From: Erodium maritimum
Lineage: Eukaryota; Streptophyta; Magnoliopsida; Geraniales; Geraniaceae
Direction: 5' to 3'
Assembly (NCBI GenBank): GCA_963921825.1
Contig: OY997592.1
Location: forward strand, 25,709,730 to 25,773,729
Length of the DNA: 64,000 bases
The translations under genes and the position numbers were made by a program. This document shows positions 22,687-36,837 of the stretch, piece by piece; the first letter of the stretch is position 1; the number at the start of each line of letters is the position of its first letter. A model generated the notes under the pieces. That model was not told the DNA's origin and made no database searches. It saw only the letters and a program-made list of their open reading frames with translations.

Positions 22687-24763
22687 ATGGCGGCGCACAT
22701 AGGCATGATGGATTCGGCCTATTTCGTCGGCAGATCTGAGATCCTTTCATGGATCAACTCCACTCTTCATCTCACTCTCTCCAAAGTAGAAGAGGTTCGT
22801 TTCTCCACAAAACCCTAGCTCTTTATCATGTCTTTTCTTCTCTTTATCATTTCCTTGTGATGATTGCAGGCATGCTCCGGTGCGGTTCACTGCCAGCTCA
22901 TGGACGCGGTGCATCCGGGGATGGTGCCGATGCACAAGGTCAACTTCGACGCCAAGAGCGAGTACGAGATGATTCAGAACTACAAGGTTCTTCAAGATGT
23001 ATTCAACAAACTCAAGATCACTAAGGTTCGATTCACGGTTTCATTTCCCTGTTTCGCGATTGGACTCTGGTATTGGAACCTTACTATCTGTTTGAGTATT
23101 AGGTTATATGCGATCCTTTAATTCACCTGTCTGTTGTGATGGATTTAGGAATTGTCGATTCACTATCTATTTGAGCATTAGGTTATGGCTTTATTTGTTA
23201 AAATCCTCAAATTGACCTGTCTGTTGTGATTTGGTGGTACAGCATATTGAGGTTAGCAAGCTCGTGAAGGGCAGGCCGCTTGATAACTTGGAGTTTATGC
23301 AGTGGATGAAGAGGTACTGTGATACTGTCAGTGGAGGCCTCGTTCAAAGGTAATCCTTCTCCTAATTTGACCTTCTTGCTTTTTCAGAAATTTAGTTATG
23401 TTTGTATGTGTAAACTGAAAATTGATAGAAAAGTAGATTGTACTCCCATGGAGCAATGCCTGAAATGTAAAATTTGGGTACATGTCATGTTGTACTATGG
23501 ATGCTTCTTTTTGAATAGATTGTGATCGCCATTACAATTGTTTACTAGAGAATGAGCATTATAGTAGGTCTGTTATATTCCCCCAATAGTTTTGAAGGAT
23601 TGATTGGTTTGAAGTTCTTAGGGTGCTTTTGATGTAACATAAAAACTGTCATTTACCTCCATATATTATTTCTTGGTAGAACTCAGTTATCCATAGTTCT
23701 GCAAGTTAAATGAAACTGGCCTGCAATTGATATTGAGTAGTTTCCTTTTTTGATTGGATTCAACTCGTAATGTTACTTCTAGAAGATTGTATGATTTATG
23801 TCTAACCAGAAGCAAGTTATGAGTGGTATGTCAAATGATATGAACTTGACATTTACAATTGTTCACTGTAAAAGTTCATGAAGTTCTACTGGTTTGATAT
23901 TGAATTTTATTGTCAATAATTATTAGTTCGATTCCAACTGAAAATTTTGTTAACCGGTTGTCTTACTCCTGTTAGTTATAACCCTCTGGAAAGAAGAGAG
24001 GGTTGCAAGGGAGGAAAGGAAGCAGGCAAAAAATCTGCACCATCTCAACCTTCAACTAAGAGTGTCGCAGCAGCGGCCAGAGTTCAGTCCTCCCATGGTG
24101 CTCGAAGGAATGATGCGTCTTCTGCTAACTGCACAAATCATCAATCTGCAAAGTCTTCTAGACCACCCACTCCTCCTACTGTTGTGCCTGCATATGATGA
24201 ACAGGTACTTAAAGCCAGTTTAGAAATAGAAAAAATGGTGCATGGTCTAATGGTAAAGTCCAATGCAGATCACAGAGTTGAAGCTGTCAGTTGATAGCCT
24301 GGAGAAGGAGAGGGATTTCTACTTTGCTAAGTTGAGGGACATTGAGATTCTGTGCCAGACTCCTGAAATCCAACGCTTACCTGTACTGTCCTCTCAGAAA
24401 TATGTGTAAAGTTCACATTTCAAGTGATTGACAATTACTGGAACGGCGAGTGCTAAACATATATGTGTTTTCTCTTTGTAGATTGTTGGAGCTATACAGA
24501 GGATCCTCTACGCCGCAGATGACGATGCATCAGTGGTGGCAGAAGCTCAAGCCATGCTGTCGTCTCACCAACAACAGGAAGCGGAAGGTCTGAGTCCAAT
24601 TGCTGAGTTGTCTGAAGAAGGGATAAAATCAGAAGCGCCAAAGAGGAAAAACATTCTGAATCTTGACGTTGATGCTGCTGGCATCACCGTATTGTCTCCA
24701 AGGCAGAGGGTCTCAGATGCTTCTGATGTGCATTGCAGCAGTTCACCTCTAATGACCTACTGA
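22687..24763 (+). CDS. EB1C: Microtubule end-binding protein EB1C
   Basis: Six exons (22687-22794, 22870-23025, 23243-23349, 23976-24204, 24269-24382, 24482-24763) join in frame to 331 residues, all with GT..AG introns. Residues ~10-115 form the calponin-homology domain that binds growing microtubule plus ends ([35 protein letters not shown]). A Ser/Lys-rich linker follows. Exon 5 starts the EB1 dimerisation coiled coil ([20 protein letters not shown]). The tail is basic ([15 protein letters not shown]) and lacks the acidic C-terminus of EB1A/EB1B, which, with the CH domain sequence, marks the EB1C type. In plants EB1C acts on spindle and phragmoplast microtubules and is partly nuclear. Intron 4 (24205-24268) is only 64 bp, close to the lower limit for plant introns. 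Confidence 0.95.
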
Positions 24764-25240
24764 TGTGCACATTATTTGCTTTCTTGGCTAAAAGTATATC
24801 TCTGGGTGTCTCAAATGTAGTTCAGAAGTAATGGTTAGGAACATAACAGGTAATGACTTGGGAACTTGTATCTGGGTAATTACTTACATATGAATGTGAT
24901 GTCGTGGATTTTCATTTTTAATATGCATTTTATTTACAATTTGACTTCTCTCTTCTCTTTTCAATATGTTGCTGTTTTGTGTGTGCCAAGTGAGTGGCAC
25001 AATGGGTTGTTGTCCTGATTCCTCGGATACATTTGCATGAAGTGAGGAGAGGCCCCAAGTCCTTGAAGCAAGAAACATGGGACTTAATCAAATGTTTTTC
25101 TCTTACACAAGCAATAATTTAATTGGTTGACCTTGTAATAATATGAGTGCACATCTTAAGAAGGAACATTTCCATCTCTCTTCGCCCAACATCATTTTTC
25201 CTTGACATCTTCCTCGGCTGGCATTTTCACAATCACAAAC

Positions 25241-25506
25241 ATGGTAATGAATCAGTGATGAAAACGAAAGCATGACATGTTGTTGATTCAGAGTTTTGTT
25301 GATTAATGTTGTGAAATTGTCAGAAAGCACAAGGAGGAGAAAAAGATGTTCAAGAGGTGAAGAACGTGCAGGTGGTTCATCAGCCCAACAAGGCTCCGAA
25401 AACCAGCGGGGGCATCTTGTCCGGTGCTGCAGCCTCCGCCACCACCACCCTTGAGCATGCCAAGGAAGCCATTTCTGCTTACAACAACTCTCCCACCTCC
25501 AAATGA
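25241..25506 (+). CDS. Possible small protein (61 aa), two exons, function unknown
   Basis: An ATG at 25241-25243 is followed directly by a GT donor. The acceptor CAG at 25321-25323 opens a 61-codon frame (25324-25506, TGA). The spliced product would be Met plus a Gln/Glu/Val-rich part, a KAPKTSGG turn, an alanine-rich segment (GGILSGAAASATTTLEHAKE) that could be a short amphipathic helix, and a polar tail. The sequence looks protein-like and not random, but I do not recognise the family. The first exon having only one codon is unusual, so the true 5' exon could differ. It lies 0.5 kb downstream of EB1C on the same strand. Confidence 0.5.
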
Positions 25507-26951
25507 AATTATCAAACATTGGGTTGTTATACTGTGATATTCATTTGTACCATGTACTCAAAATAAACATTCCCCCCCTCTTAATATGTTGTTTCAATTT
25601 AGATACTCTTTGTAAATACATGAATTCATTCCATGCATATATATGCTCCATCAGGGGATGACATTCTTTTATTCTCAAGTTAGATGTCAATTGAGATTAG
25701 GGGAAATCAATATGTTTATAACGTCCCGATCAAGCTACATCTTATTAAGGTGTCAAGTATATAGGCAGAAAGAACGATATAAGCAAAACTCTTCCATCCA
25801 TGCATGCCAAGTCAGTGTTGAAGCAGCCCATTAGCTTGCCCAAGGTTTCGAACAGTCCAGAATCATTTCCCTTGAGGGTAAGATGTTCCAGATTGTCTAA
25901 AATTTTAAATATTTGTAAATGTGTGATGTAACTATTTGTTTGTGAACAACATTTTAAAGTTTTTCTTATTAGAGGAACGAAAGATTCTGATGCTTATCTG
26001 TTGGGTCATATCGGACACAATCGGTCTTAACCACATTGTCCGACCTAACCAGATATTGGACACTATCTGAGGCAATCAGAATATACTCGGACATGATCAG
26101 AAACTATCATGTACTGTCAGGCACTATCGGGGAAGGAAGACTATAGAGTTTTAACATTTTCCAATTGTATGTTGAACTCTAAGCTTTAGAATTTGCAGAT
26201 GAAAATGTGTATACAACATCTTAGTTCAACAAAACCGTACCCAGACTTCATAAACGTAAGCATTGAGAGCGAAGCTGAAACGGTGGGTTGAGAGAGTTCG
26301 ATAATCATAGGGTGAGCGAGATCAAATGTGAGTATTATAGGTGTTAGATAAGATAGGTTGTATTTAAACACAACTCATCAATGAGAAAAGGCAATGAATA
26401 CGATTCCAACAACAGGAAAAAAATTGATATTGAGAGAGAGTTCAAGTTTTATTTCGAAATGGGATAGTATAAGTTGTGAAAATGGAGAAAAGACAAAAAG
26501 TGTAAGTTAAGAAGTAAAGATATTTTCGGTAGTTCGTCAAAAATATGTTTTTTTTATTTAAAACACAATAGGATATTTTCCAAATTTCAATTTGCACTAA
26601 AATAGCACTTCCCTTCGCATAAAAATAACCAAGGATTCATACATATAAAGATCTAGAAATTGAGCTGCAAAGCAAACCAACTATGGCAACTAAAAACATC
26701 TGAAAGTAGTAAGCTCCGAATGAAGACTTAAATTGAAAGATATATCGAGTTGCAACAATGTCAATGACAATTTTGCAGGTGCTGTTGTGGGTAATTGAGA
26801 AATATTTACAACAATGACAAGACCAAACATCAGAAGGCAGCTTCTCATGGGTTAACTTAAACCACAAGAAGTGAGGCCGAGAGCACATAGACTATAAACA
26901 AGCAATTTTGATTTCTGCACCTTTTATGAAATTTCGAGAGAGTTTCAACTT
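25507..26951. other. Intergenic, no gene seen
   Basis: AT-rich. 25990-26125 has several imperfect copies of a TCGGACA(N)ATC-like word at 20-30 base spacing. Otherwise nothing was recognised. Confidence 0.55.
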
Positions 26952-29121
<2,170 letters not shown>

Positions 29122-29226
29122 CTACGTACGGTGGTGATGGTCCTCTACATACGGTGTGGTCCGGGACAACAAGATCTGCAAACGGATCAATGGGCCACGG
29201 CCTACGCTCATCCTCAACAATCATGT

Positions 29227-32200
29227 TGTCACGCCCCAAATTCAGTAGAACCGAACCCGGAACGCGGACTTTTAAAACAATAAAACATTTTCAAATCTTT
29301 TAAATAAATCACTTTAAAACCACCATTTACTTAACCAAAATAATTATTTACAACTCAAAAGTACGTCCCAACAAGTGGACAAAATATAAGGTATACGTCG
29401 CTAGACTCAAAAGTAAACCCGGACTCCCGCTCCTAACTCTTCAAGCTTCGGAAGCTCACCTAGTCCATCCCGCGACCAGTACCTGTAGGAAAAGCAGCTA
29501 GGGGTGAGCGTTCGCTCACCACCACGGATAACAGACTGACTACGGCATACTTAGCAGACAATGTCGGTAACACCAACACCAACCCAACACCGGGGACTAC
29601 TATCCCCAAACTCAAGTAACCCGACTGACACACAAACCGTTACTTTCCTTAACCGACTCAACACTCGGACTCGTAATGTAGACCCGACACAACGATTGAC
29701 GACCTCCTCCAAAGACACGACAGATAACCACGCAACACCCAAGATCACTAAGGATCGCACACCAAACTAGATCACAAAGGATCGCACTCCAGCTGCTCAG
29801 TAACCCCCCTCGCCCTTTACTGATCCCTGTCAGGCCAGGCGGTCAACCTGTCGCCACTTTTGCTGATCCCTGTCAGGTCAGGCGGTCGACCTGTTGCACT
29901 TTTCCCGACACAAAGTCGGATCAGGCTGTCGACCTGTCACCACCACGCACGCGCGGCCAGGACCCCTTTCCTCACGGGCGGGCCCTCTACCCCGTCTGAA
30001 CATGCAGACGCGTGCGATCACAGGACCCCCGTTATTATGAAGCGGGCCCCCAACCTCAAGTAACCACAATCACAATCACAAACAAAGTTCAACAAACAGC
30101 AACAACACCAGTTTGACACTCCACAGGCACTCATGGCCACTCAAGACACCAACGGTAAAACACGGGCTCAACAACCCCACGGGCACTCATGGCCACCCAA
30201 GACACACCAACGGTAACTAACGGGCTCAACAACCCCACGGGCACTCACGGCCTCCCAAGACACACCAACAGTAACTCACGGGCTCAACAACCCCACGGGC
30301 ACTCATGGCCACCCAAGAACACCGACAATAACTCACGGGCTCAACAACCCCACGGGCACTCATGGCCACCCAAGACACCAACAGTAAAAACACGGGCTCT
30401 CATGGCCACCCAAGACACAAACAGTAAAACACGGGCTCTCATGGCCACCCAAGACACCAACAGTACAACACGGGCTCTCATGGCCACCCAAGATACAAAC
30501 AGTAAAGTACGGGCTCTCATGGGCACCCAAGACACAACTACACAATCAACCTCTGGGCATAACCAATGCCTCCAGCAGTTCTAATCTCAACAGGCTCACA
30601 ATCAACCTCCGGGCATAACCAAATGGCTCCAGTAGTTCTAATATCGAAAGTTCACTGCTCCCACGACACTACTAAGTGTCACATGCATTTCTATTGTTCG
30701 ATACGTTCCCGTATCATACGACACCACCCGGTGTCGCCTGCCTTTCTAATATTCGATAAACTTACTTAACCCACGACACCCAAGTGTCACATGCATTTCT
30801 ACTGTTAACTTTCCCTAGTCAGGGCCGAGATCCGGCTACTTTTCCCTACCTCTTGAAGCGTGTCACAACCGATCCTCGCTCTCCGGCAATGCTCCAAATT
30901 TCCCGCTTAGCCTCCTCTTTCCACGGTAAGCGACACGGTCTACAATTATTACAATTAACACAATTTTTAAGTAAGCATGCGAAACCTGAATTTAAGGAAT
31001 TAAACGCCCAAACTCAACCCCGACAATGTCGATCACTCCCAACCTTCCCAATTACTCGACATTGTCGATAATGGGCTCGGAAAAGCCCGATTCGCCCGAC
31101 ATGGCGAATCTGCCCGGGTTTTGAAAACGCCCTTCCGGGGCTCCGAAAATTCCCGTTTTCGTTTCTACGGTCTTAGAATAATTCAAGGGTTCCTATGCAC
31201 TCGACGGAATCCAATTCCGACTTCCGAGTAATTTAGTTTGCGTTTAAAGATTCTAAACCCGTCAATTACAACTTTCACAATTTAATTCCAAATTTCGATC
31301 CGGGTGTAGATTAATTACTTGGGGAACGTCCTAAACCACCCGAACACGAAAACTCGACACCCGAGCATGTGGGCCCCACCCGGCCACAATTAGGAAAATT
31401 TCCTTTTCGCCCTTAAAAGTCTCCAACAAACCCCACACCTCAACTCCACCATAAACTACTCATTTTAACTCAAACCCTAACTTTTAAACTTTACAAAACG
31501 AAAATCGGTTAGATGCTCACCGTAGAGAATGACGGTGTGAACTCGATGCTCCTATCTTTGAGACGATCCAACGGTTTGACGAACGAGAAAAGGAAAAACC
31601 CAAACAAGCTCCTTCTCTTTTCTCTCTTCTTCTCCTTCTCCTTCTCTCTCTAAACTTTCTATTTTTTTTCTCTTTTGAAATGTGTTAGCCGAACACTCAT
31701 ATGTCTCATCCTTTTTGTTTTGTTTCAAACCACACATTTTTACCATAATTACAAAACTAACACCACCTTTCCATCTCTTGTTTTGTTCAATGTTACCTAA
31801 CACCACCACATTGGTGACATGTGGCAAGTGGGTCCCACACTTTTTGGAAAATATCTTCTAGATAATTTCCAATCAGATTCGCGAAATTCGGCTGTTTCGG
31901 GCCCCGAACGGGCACTTTTTCCAAGAAATTATGAAACTTCACGGGCTACAAGGAAACAGCTCAACTAAGACCTCTGTGACGACGGCTAAACTTTTTGGAT
32001 CCAAAACGGACCTCGAACGGACCAAAACGTCGCTCGGTTGACTTTTCCAGCAAAAAGTCAACCTTTCCCAATTTGGTCAGAAAGTTGCCCTGAGTCCCCC
32101 GGAACTCACTTAGGTCAATGTCGGGTTCAATTTAAGTCCGGTATGACCCTCGGGGTCAAATTTAGGTTCACTTAAGTGTCTATCCAAAAATTTTAAATTT

Positions 32201-32249
32201 TCCTGTTTTTCGCAGGTTTGACTTGCGTTGACCGGGAGTGGTTCTTACA
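29227..32249 (-). mobile_element. Solo LTR inserted in the Harbinger transposase
   Basis: On the plus strand it runs TGTCACGCCCC to TTCTTACA, flanked by CATGT at 29222-29226 and 32250-32254. It is 3023 bp. It has the long-stem variant hairpin (29504-29519), the acceptor-like CCTGTAGG nearby, a tandem array (30120-30540) and, on its own strand, a donor-like AGAGGTAGGG near 30860. The outer ends match the copy at 11938-14917 best. Confidence 0.85.
30120..30540 (-). repeat. Tandem repeat array in LTR (CATGGCCACCCAA units)
   Basis: About nine imperfect units. The left units are ~48-50 bases, with GGCTCAACAACCCCACGGGC. The right units are ~38-39 bases and share ACACGGGCTCTCATGGCC. This shows unit shortening within one array. 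The same family of array is at 6317-6815. Confidence 0.85.
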
Positions 32250-33721
32250 CATGTTGTGTAGGATCACACAAGCAGTCATGATCACTGCGAGTGAGCCCCT
32301 ATCCCACATTCGACCCGGGCGAGTAACGATGTGAAACCGGGCCTGTAGAACTCCAAACGCCCGTTCGATGTCCTTCCTACACGCCTCTTGGTATCTAGCA
32401 AAGCATCGTTGTTTCAGCGTTTGTGGAGCATGTATGGACTTCACAAATGTTTCCCAAGCAGGATAAATTCCATCTGTCAAGTAGTACAGGGTTTCGTATT
32501 CTCTACCGCTGATCTTGAACTTCACATCTGGGGCGAAGCCTTTTACTGCTTGGGAGAATAGTGTAGACCTATTTAGCACGTTGATGTCGTTGTTGGAGCC
32601 CGGTGTCCCGAAGAAAGCGTGCCAGATCCAAAGGTCTTGGGATGCAACGGCTTCGAGCATGATTGTGGGGACGTTCTCGTGGTCCCTACTTGCGAACTGT
32701 GCAGCCCATGCCATAGGGCAGTTCTTCCAATCCCAATGCATGCAGTCCAGGCTCCCTAGCATCCCCGGAAAGCCGCGCTTTTCGTTGATTCGCAACAACC
32801 GTTTTGTATCGTCCACGGTCGTGCGTCGTAGATAGGTCCGCCCGTAAACCTTGATGAGACCAATGCAAAACTTCTTCAAGCAGTCCAGCGCAGTGGTCTC
32901 CGCTATTCGCAAATACTCGTCGCAATCATCGGCTGGACTTCCATAACATAGCTGACGAAGTGCTACCGTGCACTTCTGGTGTGGAGTGAAAGAGGGCATC
33001 CATGTAGCATCCTTTCCGTTACGGAAGTAGGCGTACCGGCCACTCAAACCATTAATGATCCGAAGGAACATGTCCCTCGACATCCGGAACCGTCGCCGAA
33101 ATTGTTGGTCGCTGTACACCGGTTGAGGCGCGAAGTAGTCGCGGATCAACCCTTCGTGTGCATCTTCGCAGTTGCGCTCAATCACTCTCTGCTTGGGTCT
33201 CGGCGCCGACATTGAGCTCTCCGCCTCATCATCATCCTCACTCATTGGCTATAAGGCTGCCATCAGTTGATCCTCTAATGCTTGTTGTGTTGCCTCCAGA
33301 TACCTATCCATCGCGGCGTCTATTTCTTCTGTCATTTGCTTCATTTCGTCTAGCGTTGGAAGACTCGCCATCAAAAAAAATAGAAATAGGAAAAAATTAT
33401 AGGATTTGGAGAGGAATAGAGGAATAGAAGCTTGAATGAAGAGAGGAGAAGTGAGATTTCAATTGGGGCAGATCTGAATTTATAGGAAATTGTTGGGCAC
33501 TATGGGAGTCGGCATCGCCACGTGTCGGGTCGTGACTGGCCAACCGACTAGCTGTTGGCGCCAGACACGACCAGCTGCGTCGTTGCCAGAACCAGCAACG
33601 ACTAGCAGCAACGGCACCGCAGAGACGGCTTCCAGACACGACCAGCCGTGCCTACGCGTCGTGTCAGGGCCGTGTCTACGCCAGACACGACGCGTAGGCA
33701 CGACCCGTTGGAGCTGCTCTA

Positions 33722-34735
33722 AGCTTTGAGTTCCTTCTCTATATCCATTGGAGAGACGTGGTACTTAATTGATGCATTGTTTCACTGGTCATTACAACGA
33801 TACATCCAGTGGCGGAACTACATATTAACGTAAAAATAATACAAAATAACGTTAAAATTATTATTATGTATAAAAACTTAATACTTATGACAACACATGA
33901 CGTTTAAACTTCATATTTTAGAAATATGATAAAACAATTTCATTGTCAATACGATAAAACATGTCTTTTTTTTATGTGCACGATATTTATCGGCCTCTTG
34001 ATTTTTTCTTCTTCTTATCAAAAGATGGAGTCAGATTTTTTCAAAACATATGTTCATGACTTAACAATTAATTTTAAGATTACTAAATTTAAACTGATAA
34101 TAGTCTTAGACCTTAAAGAATAATTGTTCTGAAAACTCAATTGAATAAAAGTCTTAAATTATAAAAATATAAGCTTTTGTAGGAATTAAAAAAATAGAAA
34201 ATATAAAAGAATTACGAAAATACAAAATTAATGTAATAAAAAGACATACATTTATAAATATAAGGGAACAAAATATAGAAGTTAGAAAATTTACGATTCA
34301 AATAGAGTTTTATGAAAGGAAATACAGAAAAATTATTAACAAACTAGAATTTTATGGAAGGAAATAAAGAAAAATTAGATGATATTAGATTTCTCAACTT
34401 TTCAGGAGGGGCACTCATAGTAAAAAAAAAAGGTTTTATATACGGAAATATAAATATATAGGGTATAATATATGTTTTTCTATAATTTAAGGGGGGCACG
34501 TGCCCCCCGGGCCCTTCATGAATCCGCCTCTGGATACATCGAGCGACGCGGGTTAAAAAACTACAATTGAGGACTAAAGTCGATAAGAAATTGGACACAA
34601 ACACTACACTAGATTTTAGCTTATGCGACGGAATAGTAAATTACCGTTACGGGAGTTGGGCATTATGTGTCACAATAGAGACCAATTATTACGACAGTAA
34701 CTTATATTGGCGCAGTAAAGAATGTGTTTTACCCC
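33722..34735. repeat. Copy 2 of the ~275-bp duplication, split by a hAT element
   Basis: Homology to 28845-29121 starts just right of the Harbinger TAA, pauses at 33806, resumes at 34533 after the insertion and ends at about 34735, where the copies diverge after GTGTTTTACCC. Confidence 0.85.
33807..34532. mobile_element. Non-autonomous hAT-type element, 726 bp
   Basis: The ends are CAGTGGCGGA and TCCGCCTCTG (inverted, one mismatch). The 8-base duplication GATACATC lies at 33799-33806 and 34533-34540. The related empty site at 28921-28928 has it once, directly confirming the insertion. An 8-bp TSD with CA-G-GGCGGA ends is typical of plant hAT elements. The interior is AT-rich with no transposase. 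Confidence 0.88.
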
Positions 34736-34740
34736 ATAGG

Positions 34741-36560
34741 CGGGGAACACTCGACCCTATAACAGTAGACCCGTTATACCAAGGAAGCAAAAAGAGGGGC
34801 AACCTCTTAGCAAAGGGGTGATATGATCAAAGTTGATCACCTTTCTTGACTTGACCTGAAATCTATGGGCATGGATTTGGATAAGTTGTAAATTATCTAG
34901 GATGTTGGGGAGAACACCAGTAAAGAGAGGATCAGGGCCTCAGGATTACGACAAGCAGAGTACGTAGGCGGATTATGCATCCCCATGCACACCCCGATGT
35001 AGTGGAGGTCGTTCATTGACCTTGTCGAGGCTGCTTCGCAGACCTTGCCTCATCCTGTTCTAGAGCAGAGTGCATCTTAGTCGGTATGAGGTCATCCAGG
35101 TTTCTCTTCTTCAGGGCATGTAACACGGCTAACATCCTTTCATACTTTAGACTAAACTTTGTGGTCCTTTTTTGTGTTTGACGGGTAATCGGGTACTCGT
35201 ATGGGATAAGAGGGTTGATCGTCTCTCCCTTGTCTATTTGAGTCTTTTCCTTCTTTAGGAAGAGAAAAGTTTCCCTTGCCACCATAACCCGGTCCATGAC
35301 CGGAGGGTTTATCATGGATGGGTTGGGGAGCATGGTCCGATCATTCTACTTCATGTGTGTGCCACTGGTTTAGACGTGAGTTCTTGTATCGATGTCAGAG
35401 CCGGTAGGGCTAAGGGGGCAAAGCCTGGGGGTAAATTGGGTCGTGGTGCACTGAGGTTCTTCGGGATGTGGATAGTCCACATGCCCGAACCCTTCAGGGG
35501 TTTATGTCTGGTCGGGTGGGTTCCGACCAAGTCCTTCGAATACATGCCTTGATGTAAGGGGTTTATGGAGCCATAAGAGAAAGGTCATGACTGGGTAGAC
35601 TTATCGGCTGAAGTGGGTCTTTCCCTATGTATTCGCTTTTCTGATGTTCGGTGTCTCCAAGATTGGCGTCTCTTAATCATATATAGTAACTCTAGTCCTT
35701 CGCCTAAGAGGTGTTGTTAGGTCCTTCCAGAACTGGACCTAGAGAATGCCACCACTTCTCATTCCTGATGTGTTCGTACAGACATCCAGACAGCCCCCAG
35801 TGAATCATCAATCCTCCATCCTATTTTCCTTGTTAGGTTGTCTCACGGGAGGTCTGAAATCACATCCCATAGCTGAATCTTGGAGAACGGGAGGGTCGTC
35901 GGGTTTACTCCTGACACTAGGCCCTCAATGATGATTGGTATACTCTTGAAGGACCAAGGTTCTGTCTGTCGGATACGATCCTTCTCTACTTGGGATGTGA
36001 AGCGGAATCATGAGATTCCCCATCCAAGATCTCTGATAAACAAGTCCATGTGCTTTTAGGCGCTGTTCATTACTCCTTCTACTACTTTTTGATCATGTTT
36101 GTGTATGGTAATAAGTTGTTCGGTCATCTCAAATTTGTGTGTGCCTGGATACGAGCAGTCTTAGGATTCTCTAGGATGATGATATTCGCATTCCCCTCCT
36201 CATCCCTCTAGCGCCTGTCAAAGTTGTCTTGGAATGCCATAATTGTCTCCATAAGGGACCGACCCAGAACATGATAGTTCATTATAGTCTCTGTTGTGTG
36301 CATTTCGGATGGGTCTACACTGTTAACAAGGATCATATATTTTTTTGTCGAGAGAAAAGAAGAATTTATAGACTTGAGAATCATACCAAAAAAAACTTAA
36401 CTAGCTGATTCTAAATCCAAAATTACAACATGATGATTTGAAAGAAATAGGATTAAGAAGATTGAAAGAAAATGTTCTGGGAAGAAAAAATGGTTATGAG
36501 GTATAAAAATGACATTGATTATTGAGAAGACAAGGGATAGTTCACAAGACAATTTTGTAT
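34741..36560. other. Unassigned DNA, no supported gene
   Basis: A 106-codon frame on the minus strand (35013-35333) is Lys/Arg-rich and reads more protein-like than its surroundings (a region with NPSMINPPVMDR and SLKYERMLAVLHALKKR), but I recognise no family. It could be a decayed transposon protein. The rest has only short frames. Confidence 0.4.
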
Positions 36561-36837
36561 GGCTTATCATCGGAATTGTCGGAAATGCCTCCAAAGGACC
36601 ATAAGTCATAGGGAACCAATATTTCACGAAATAATCCATCCAACCGCCCCGTAGGGTCCCATAACCAATCAATATCCCGTAGGATCTGCCAATGCCCTTA
36701 GGCTCCAATAATCAATCAATATCCCGTAGGATCTGCCAATCCCCTCAGGCTCCAATAATCAATTCTCGTAATATCCAGTAACCAATGCCCTCAGGCTCCA
36801 ATACTCAACCAATATCTCACGAAATCTGTCAAACCCC
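36561..36837 (-). repeat. LTR fragment forming inverted repeat with 38687-38999
   Basis: This stretch is the reverse complement, at roughly 90% identity by eye, of 38687-38999 in the adjacent LTR. Shared landmarks are GGAGCCTGAGGGCATTGG units, GATCCTACGGGATATTGATT, and TATGGTCCTTTGG. The two arms are separated by about 1.85 kb. Confidence 0.8.

Larger units (their letters stand above)
29122..33371 (-). pseudogene. Harbinger DDE nuclease/transposase (HARBI1-like), LTR-split
   Basis: The main frame runs 33245-32250 on the minus strand. It shows a DDE_Tnp_4-type nuclease: first Asp in GSLDCMHW, second in YYLTDGIYP, Glu in KDIERAFGVLQARF, then a conserved CVILHNM. At that Met codon the 3023-bp solo LTR (29227-32249, TSD CATGT) breaks the gene, and the open frame ends with 18 codons read from the LTR. 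The missing C-terminal part, starting IVEDER, continues in frame on the far side at 29226-29122 and then stops in duplicated flank DNA, so it is also truncated. An in-frame upstream start (33371) precedes a TAG at 33251-33249, so the N-terminus may carry a nonsense change too. The product would be inactive. Confidence 0.85.
29122..33719 (-). mobile_element. PIF/Harbinger element, left end lost, carrying a nested solo LTR
   Basis: The right terminus reads GAGCAGCTCCAACGG on the minus strand, typical of Harbinger termini, beside TAA (33720-33722), the expected TWA-type target. The interior encodes a DDE transposase on the minus strand. No matching left terminus is present: homology stops at 29121/29122 inside the C-terminal coding region. 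The solo LTR 29227-32249 is inserted in it. Confidence 0.75.

Noticed and set aside
30189-30584. 131-codon frame with repeated HGHSWPP units
   Set aside because: Translation of the LTR tandem array. The repetition is a DNA property and the region is non-coding in all copies.
35013-35333. 106-codon Lys/Arg-rich minus frame as a gene
   Set aside because: It looks somewhat protein-like but no family was recognised and there is no promoter or neighbour support. Mentioned only in the description of that stretch.
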